This document shows, piece after piece, positions 57,521 to 64,000 of a stretch of 64,000 nucleotides of DNA. This DNA comes from Chaenocephalus aceratus (taxonomy: Eukaryota; Chordata; Actinopteri; Perciformes; Channichthyidae): contig CM043800.1 of the NCBI GenBank assembly GCA_023974075.1, forward strand, positions 35,652,459-35,716,458, written 5' to 3'. Position 1 is the first letter of the stretch. Each line of letters begins with the position of its first letter. Position numbers and translations under genes: made by a program. Under the pieces are notes generated by a model that did no database searches, was not told the origin of the DNA, and saw nothing but the letters and a program-made list of their open reading frames with translations.

Positions 57521-59724
57521 AGATAGAGGCCTGAATAACTATATTTGTAACTACATTTATGGGTGGATGTCATCTTAGAGTTTCAAAGATTACAGATGTG
57601 TTAAGAAAGGAATAGGGAGGAACAAAATATGAGTAAATGCGAGTCTCGCGGATATTACGCAATCTTTAACAACACATATGAATCATGGAGGATCGGTGAA
57701 GGAAGTCTACAGTACTTTTCAATTTCAATGTAATTCAGCAGCTAACGACAATCACACACTCATACAGTCCTGGGCGTGTTGCTCAATATCAAGATTTCTC
57801 TAAGACTCAGCGGATTACGCACTGGCGCTGAATGTTCTCAACCCAACAACACAGGAAACAGTTACTATATGTGCAAATAAATCTACTAATTTCATCAGAA
57901 TAAAACACCAAGAGGAACAAAGAACTTCTATAAATACACATTGAGCCGACTGCATGAACAGCATCAGCCGTATGTGGCTTAAAGGGACACAATGAGTGCC
58001 TTTGGTCAAGCGGCAGCCGCCCAAACACTTTGCTGGAGGACCCGCTATAGCAGCCCATGGGCGAGCAGCCAACATTAAAATTGCATTCCTAATTAGAGCA
58101 GGGGGTACGACTCTCAGATGGGAAAGCTAATAGGCCTTATGTTGACAGAGTGAGCAAGGAGTGAACTTTATGAACCCCTGGATCAGCAGAAGCTCCTCTG
58201 AAAGTTGCTTGATGATAATGAAGCCACATTACGATGACCAACTGCAGGGAGTATATCAAATGATACGAGTTATATGAACCACTACAATTTAATAGAGAGC
58301 TTCCTCAGAGAGAGTTCAACATGCCTTAGACCAGTGAAGACTTTGACGTAAGATAATATTCAAACAATAAAGCTGCCACTACACAAAAACATATCTCACC
58401 TGCTGTGCGTATCGTCTTTTGTGCATCAGCAATTAATCCAACTACCTACATATACCTGTCAGTATGGAGCCATGTGTTTCAGCATCATCCTTCCTGTGGT
58501 ACTGACACAAGTGGTCACTGTAATCCCTCTGCAGCCATTAAGCTGCTCCGTGTCCCTCCACATTAAAGATGGATGAGAGCAGGCATTAATAAGTCATGCA
58601 CTACAACCAACACCAGCGACACATAAAGATATATAATGAGTCCTGCAGGGCCCGCATGCAGTGCCAAAAAGTACCCACGGGCTGATGCTGGCATTTCAAT
58701 GATGGTTACTATAGAGAGCAACTGCAGTAAAAGCTGGAAGAGACTAAAGTTAAAGTGTTTACCAGCTTTGAGTTCAAGGCTCTGTCCTTCGCCGTCTCCT
58801 CTCTTCCATGAAAGCAATGACAGCATGGAGAGAAGGAAGGAGAGGAAGGTAGTTGTTGTCTGATTGTTCTTCCTCTGCACGCCTGTCACTGCCTCATCTT
58901 TACGGTCAGATGTGGCTCTTCTCCCGTCAGCCTCTGTTTGTCAGACTGTCATAACCAACTCTACTCGGAGGCAATGAGTTGTCGTTTTCTTTCCTGTGTG
59001 CTTGTCCCTCACATGGTTCTTTTAAAAGCCACAGACAGCCCCTTCCCAGATAACTCAAGTCCTTGTGACAGTGGGCTTTCTTCCTATTGGATGTTCATCT
59101 TGCAACGCCCTGTGACCTTTAACCTAATTGGCAGATCATGTACAGAGAGACAGTGGCAGGAACACAACCTAAGATTATAGAATGATAACACATTTTTTGA
59201 ATTGTGGCTTTGTCCTTTTATTGCTCTGCGTCATTCCAAACAAATAGCAGTAAAACTAAATAGTAACAATACATCGATTTAATACAAATAATGTTGGCCT
59301 CTGAAGATTAGAGCACACGATGTCTTTGAATTCTGTCTAAAAGTCAAACGAAAGTGTGTACAAATGACAATAATAAACAAATAAAGGAGAAATGTATGCA
59401 TGTGCTGTATGAGTAAAGAAATGCTAATGTTTAACAAAGCAGAACAAGGACATCTTGTACACAACCGAAATAGAGGGGTCCAATGTATTTTAGGGAGTTC
59501 AGTCAAGAGGGAAAACATGACCTTTAGTTTGGACTTCTTGGATGAAATCACAGATAAAAGCCCCTATCCCGGAGAACTGAGACATGACCCCTTACCCATA
59601 CAGAGATACACAAACACACCCAGGAACACGGGGACACGTCACCGACACCAAAGTCCCACTTGTTGCTCTTCCAACCAGCTGTGAACAGAATGTGGCTGCT
59701 TTTGTTGCTCGTTGAAGTATGAGG
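57521..59724. other. Upstream of LIPE, no feature recognised
   Basis: Mixed single-copy-looking sequence; open frames are short and without recognisable domains. Confidence 0.45.
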
Positions 59725-60480
59725 CAGTTATTTATTTTATTATTTATTTAATCGTTTATTTGGGAGGGACAATGCACAGTAATGAACACTTAAAACATTC
59801 AGATGTATCAAGCGTAACAGTACCAGATTTAGCTTTGAGCTCATTTCCATCCGCAGTCCCTCACATACAACATTTAAGAAAATTACATTTTACAAACACA
59901 GCAAAACAAAATACATGATATGCAGAAAGAGCAAGAGCAGCATACACGAGTATTTACCACATGGCAGTAGAATATAGCAGCTACGACAGATAAAGGGCCA
60001 GAGGAGATAGAGCGGTGTTAAAGTGCATTTAGCGGTGATCGCACGTCTGTTTGTTTCTCAACCATTCTTTGAGTTGACCTTTAAAGCTATTGAGAGTGGG
60101 ACAATCCCGTGTCTCAGCTGGGAGACTATTCCACAATAAGCTGCCTTTAACGGCGAGGACATTTTGTCCAAAAGTGGTCCGTCTGCGGTGGACTTCACAG
60201 TCTCCTCTGGTTTCTGACCTCGTGCAGCGTCCAGTGTGTTTTCTTCTGGATGAATTCCCCTAAGGGGGGGGGGGGGGGGGCAGTCCATGTAAACATTTAT
60301 AAAAAAAGCACATACTTTTAAAAGACTTAAAATTGTCAAAGCTCAAGAAATTGTGTTTTTCAAGGATGTGGTGGTAACGTAAGTTGGTCAAAAGTTAGGC
60401 CGTGACCCTCAGAACAACACTGGTCTTGGTGCGGAGGACCATGAGGGAATTTCTTAGGATTAAACTTGGCATGTTCGGCT
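59725..60480. repeat. Possible dispersed repeat
   Basis: TTTATTTGGGAGGGACAATG and GTGGGACAATCCCGTGTCTC look like members of a fish dispersed repeat known to me in general form. It includes a 14-base G-run at 60267-60280. Borders and class are uncertain. Confidence 0.3.
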
Positions 60481-61039
60481 GCTTTCTCACTTTTATCGTG
60501 AAACAATCTGCACATCTGTAAAGAGCTTGTACTCTGTATTAAATTATTGTCTTAATTTATACTTGGATGCAGGTATGCAATCGAACTTGTCAAATGGGGT
60601 AGAATTGTATTTTCACATTTCCGGTCATTGAAATATAGCTGACGGTTTCAGTCCTGTCGAGAAAGCTTTTTTAAATGTTAACAATGCTTTGGATCATATT
60701 TTCCGATAAATCCTGAAGCTTAGATGGTAACACTAATACCTTTTCATATCATCTCTCTTTAGTTCCTCTTACTACTGTCCAATGCATATATTAGTATACT
60801 TCTGTTTTGCAACTGCTGCCAAACGTAGAACTTCAGCAATGAGAAATACAAACAACCAGTTGTTCTTGTTTGACACGCCTCACAGAATTTAGATTTTCAC
60901 TGCAGACAGTCCTGACTCAGTGTAGGTGGGGTGATCAGCTGGTTGCCGTAGTGATACAGCTTGAAAACTTCTGTGTAGAAAAGGGAGACTGTATGAATCC
61001 TCTGATGGACAACCGAACAGAGGACACTGCATGTACTCA
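60481..61039. other. No feature recognised
   Basis: AT-rich sequence, no exon or element. Confidence 0.45.
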
Positions 61040-61040
61040 A

Positions 61041-61626
61041 GGGCCACGTTCACACCGCAGTACTTTTCCCACTTTAGTTCCGATATGTCGCGTTCTCACC
61101 AAAAAGAGCCGGGAGTAAAATTAGTTTACGAGAACCCCTTTTCCATCCCTGCTACAGAGCAGGTACTTTTGTGGGAGAAAAAGGTTCCTTTGTCTGATTG
61201 GCTGGGTGGATTCCAAACCACGCCCCGTAAAACTCCAAAAAAGTTTTGTGAAGCCGCCATTTTGTTATCCTTGCATTAGCATTATTAGCATTAGCATTAG
61301 CCCAGCACAGAAACGCAGAGAGACTAACTTATGGCAACACAAAAGAAAGCATGGGAGCGGTGGAGATGAGGAGGGTGTCGGCGTTCTGGCGATTTACTCA
61401 GAAGGCCCCAACTTCGGGGACTTCCGGCCGGGGACTTCGGGTGGCAGTAGACACCGTGAAGTTGTTTGCGGCCTGCCAGTAAACGCAAAGCAGTGACGTC
61501 AGCAGCTTAATTTGCCTAATCCTTCCCCAGGAACTTATTCCGGTGTGAACGCGATCTGTACTTAGTTAGTAAAGAACTAAGTTCTCATGAACCTTTGTGA
61601 GAAAAGTACTGCGGTGTGAATGCGCC
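61041..61626. mobile_element. MITE with ends carrying CACACCGCAGTACTTTTC
   Basis: Left GGGCCACGTTCACACCGCAG then TACTTTTC; right GAAAAGTACTGCGGTGTGAA then TGCGCC. The TIR is about 30 bp and there is no transposase. Target duplication not resolved. Confidence 0.65.
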
Positions 61627-62961
61627 TAAGGGTAAGTGTTCGGAGTGGTTTGGCCTACTGCCATCAGGTTTAAATCTCAAATTGGCACTAGTTTGCTGAT
61701 GGAAATTGAGCAGGATGCACCATGACACACAGGGGATCATTCTTTCTGACCAATGGTGGACTGCAGTGTTTTTATGTCACATTTTGGTATAGGCTCTGCT
61801 CGCCCGGATTCTACCCCTAGTGGAAACCCAAGAAAAGAGGGAGCAAAGCGGCAGAGACCCGTACCATGAAGTGGAAACACACTACATTTGAGCTACTTCT
61901 AAATGTCAGTATGATTTACTGTGTTGATCTCGTCTAAGCCGTTTCTAACTCATGGCGCTCTTGTGTTTCTCTTTATCAAGCGTGAGCAGACACATTCAAG
62001 ACATGTGGGAAATGTTAGGTTGGGGTCCATGTAAGTGAAAGGATATGAAAACCCAGTGGCTGTAGGGTTGGGAAACACTGTCACAGCACAATGAGCTCAT
62101 TTATCATTGCAACTAGAAAGAGTCCAAATGGGTTGTAACTTAAGTTTACACCGGTCATTGTTAAAGTTAAAACGCACACATTTCACCTTTTATGTCAATT
62201 TCTTCTAAAAGTAAAAGGAAACCTGGTCAGTGTTTTTTCTAACTTGCACAGGTATATGATACTGAAATATTTGGTCTATAGGAAGCAGGCTTTAAAAATA
62301 GAACGCTTTGAGCGGTCCACGGTCAAGAGGAAGTGCCAACAGCAGGGGCTCTGTGGTGTCGTGTTTAGGAATCCATTGACCCTTCTCCCAGACAGAGCAC
62401 CTTCAAACACACAGCGCCAAAGTGAACAACAGGAAACGAGCAACAATGAGCTTCCACTCCCCCTCCAAACGGGACGCATAGGGCTTCCCTTCAGTACTCT
62501 AACACAATGTATTAAAGTAAAGTAAGTCTGATCTTTGAGTCGGATAAAAGAAGTAATGTTAGGTCTTTTAATCCCATTATTGAGGCATGAGGCAGTTATA
62601 AACGTACCTTTCAAAAATAGGCAAGCACAATAATATGTTATTGTGTTAAAGGGATCGACACTTCCAAAGCTAAGGAAGCCTTTTTGAAGTGGTGGTGGTT
62701 TGTGTGTGGCTGGATTGTTTTAGTTACGGTAAGACAGTGGCCTAGTTAACAGGAGAGCAGGGCAACAGAGGCAGTTTGTTTAGTCATAACAGCAGATCCA
62801 CAGTGCCTTCGGGCAAGCAGCATCCTGTAAATCAGCCAATCTGTTCGTAACCATGTGTTTCCATTATGTCACACAACCTGAACGGACCCAATCAGAACGC
62901 AAAATCGATTCATTACGCAGTACTTCCTTATAACACACTCAGGGAGGTGAATGTATACACT
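61627..62961. other. No feature recognised
   Basis: Contains GTGGGAAATG- and GGGAAACACTG-type motifs near 62005-62080 that may be an old hAT relic. Nothing firm. Confidence 0.4.
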
Positions 62962-63447
62962 CAGTGGTGTAAAGTAACTAAGTACATTGACACAAATACT
63001 CTACTTAAGCATAATTGTGAGGTACTTCACTGAGTATCTCCATTTCCTGCAACTTCGTACTTTAACACCACTACAATTCAGAGGTAACTAGTGTACTTTT
63101 ACTACACTACCCTTATTTAATACCTTAAATTACTTACAGATATGGATTAATGATATAAAACAAAATCAACGCTTGAATAATACTTTAGTTACTGGACTAA
63201 ATTCACAAACTACCCAGCAGTAAATAAATTAATAAAAAATAGTTCCACCCTTACAAGCTATGGTAAACATTGTCAATAATTATAATCAAAACATATCATC
63301 TGTATCATTCAGAAATGGGCCAAAATGATGCCAATACTTTTAGTTGAGTAAGATTTTGAATGCAGGAATGATATTTGTATTAAGAGTACTTCTACTCTCT
63401 GGTACTTCTGCTTTTACTGGTGCAAGAGAGTACTTCTCCCACCCCTG
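62962..63447. mobile_element. hAT-type MITE
   Basis: It starts CAGTGGTGTAAAGTAACTAA, then GTACATTGACACAAATACTC, and ends GAGTACTTCTCCCACCCCTG. Octamers TATACACT and CATACACT (7 of 8) flank it. This family is widespread in fish. Confidence 0.78.
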
Positions 63448-63942
63448 CATACACTGCACCCCTCACCTCTGTTTATGACTGGTACCTGATCAGGTGGTCA
63501 GTGTCAACGGCTCAAACTAAGGGGCACATAACGTGAACATGTGACTGTAACACAGCATGGAGCCACATATTTGTAGTCTACTACAACAGCAATGACGTCA
63601 CAGTTATTTCTAAGGTACACGTAACGTTGCTATGACCGGAGGATGCTTGTCACTATGGGGACGCCAGAGAAGGACGTCAACCGGTGACTTCTTTTAGCAA
63701 AGCTTCTGTAAACAAACAGCCAGAATTAATTAGATCTCATCAGTGTCTGCTCGGTTTAAGCTCGTAAAACAATCACAGGACCTAAGCAGCTGACAGACCC
63801 AGCGGCTTAAATCCTAGCTGTTCAATTCGGCTGTCGGAGGCCAGCTAAATGCTAACAGAAACTAGCGGGGGGGTGAGAGTTTAGGAGGGTCAAAAAGGGG
63901 AACAGAGGTTAATGAAGCGTCCAGTGTGACGATACAACTCAC
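63448..63942. other. Right edge, no feature recognised
   Basis: Mixed sequence with a G-run at 63867-63873. Confidence 0.4.
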
Positions 63943-64000
63943 CCACTGGACCTTTAAGTTTGGACGAGCGTCTTCCATTCACACTTTTCTCCAATCTGCT
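63943..64000 (-). other. Possible LIPE 5' non-coding exon (donor at 63942)
   Basis: On the minus strand GGTCCAGTGG is followed by GTGAGTTG, a good donor consensus. Since LIPE coding exon 1 requires an upstream non-coding exon, this is a candidate. The evidence is one splice-site match only. Confidence 0.15.

Overview
The window looks like a stretch of a teleost fish chromosome. It is vertebrate, intron-rich and packed with families typical of ray-finned fish: a Rex3-type LINE, L2-type LINEs, hAT, Harbinger-like and TTAA-target MITEs, tRNA-derived SINEs, and very long CA/GT microsatellites. There is no bacterial or viral gene organisation. Only two cellular protein-coding genes could be supported, both on the minus strand.

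Gene 1 is hormone-sensitive lipase (LIPE). Twelve coding exons lie between 52840 and 30778. With canonical GT/AG junctions they join in frame into a predicted 835-residue protein. The HSL N-terminal domain, HGGG oxyanion hole, GDSAGG serine, DPMLDD aspartate and LPHG histidine are all present. The regulatory insert keeps the RKSIS phosphorylation motif, but the second PKA cluster is altered. The ATG lies two bases inside its exon, behind a good acceptor, so 5' non-coding exon(s) must lie at higher coordinates.

Gene 2 is TMEM145, 5' part only. Exon 1 (signal peptide, 26304-26194) and exon 2 (4323-4250) are separated by a 21.9 kb intron. Exon 2 is one base short of the frame that fits the family. 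The remaining exons lie beyond the left edge. TMEM145 starts about 4.5 kb downstream of the LIPE stop codon, in the same orientation.

Layout: 1-2545 L2 LINE; 2620-3510 TTAA MITEs; 3974-4323 CA array and TMEM145 exon 2; 4994-7954 near-complete Rex3 with a 12-bp target duplication, followed by a TTAA MITE; 10623-12998 solo LTR carrying a nested TIR element that itself carries a Harbinger-type MITE; 13.8-17.6 kb LINE tails, SINE and DNA-transposon remains; 18308-19119 hAT element with a BED finger; 19.2-26.2 kb mostly plain intron with a 288-bp GT array; 26194-26304 TMEM145 exon 1; 26.3-30.8 kb intergenic; 30.8-52.8 kb LIPE, whose introns carry L2, Rex3, SINE, long-TIR MITE, microsatellites and a 4.3 kb LINE split by a MITE; 52.8-64 kb upstream of the LIPE start codon, with more L2, SINE and hAT-type remains.

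The most notable signals are structural. Several splice sites directly abut long microsatellites or a LINE 3' end. TMEM145 exon 2 carries an apparent one-base deletion. A PKA serine in LIPE is replaced by glutamate. A tRNA-derived SINE shares its 3' tail with L2 copies in the same window. All exon and element calls were read by eye; no database search or alignment was run.
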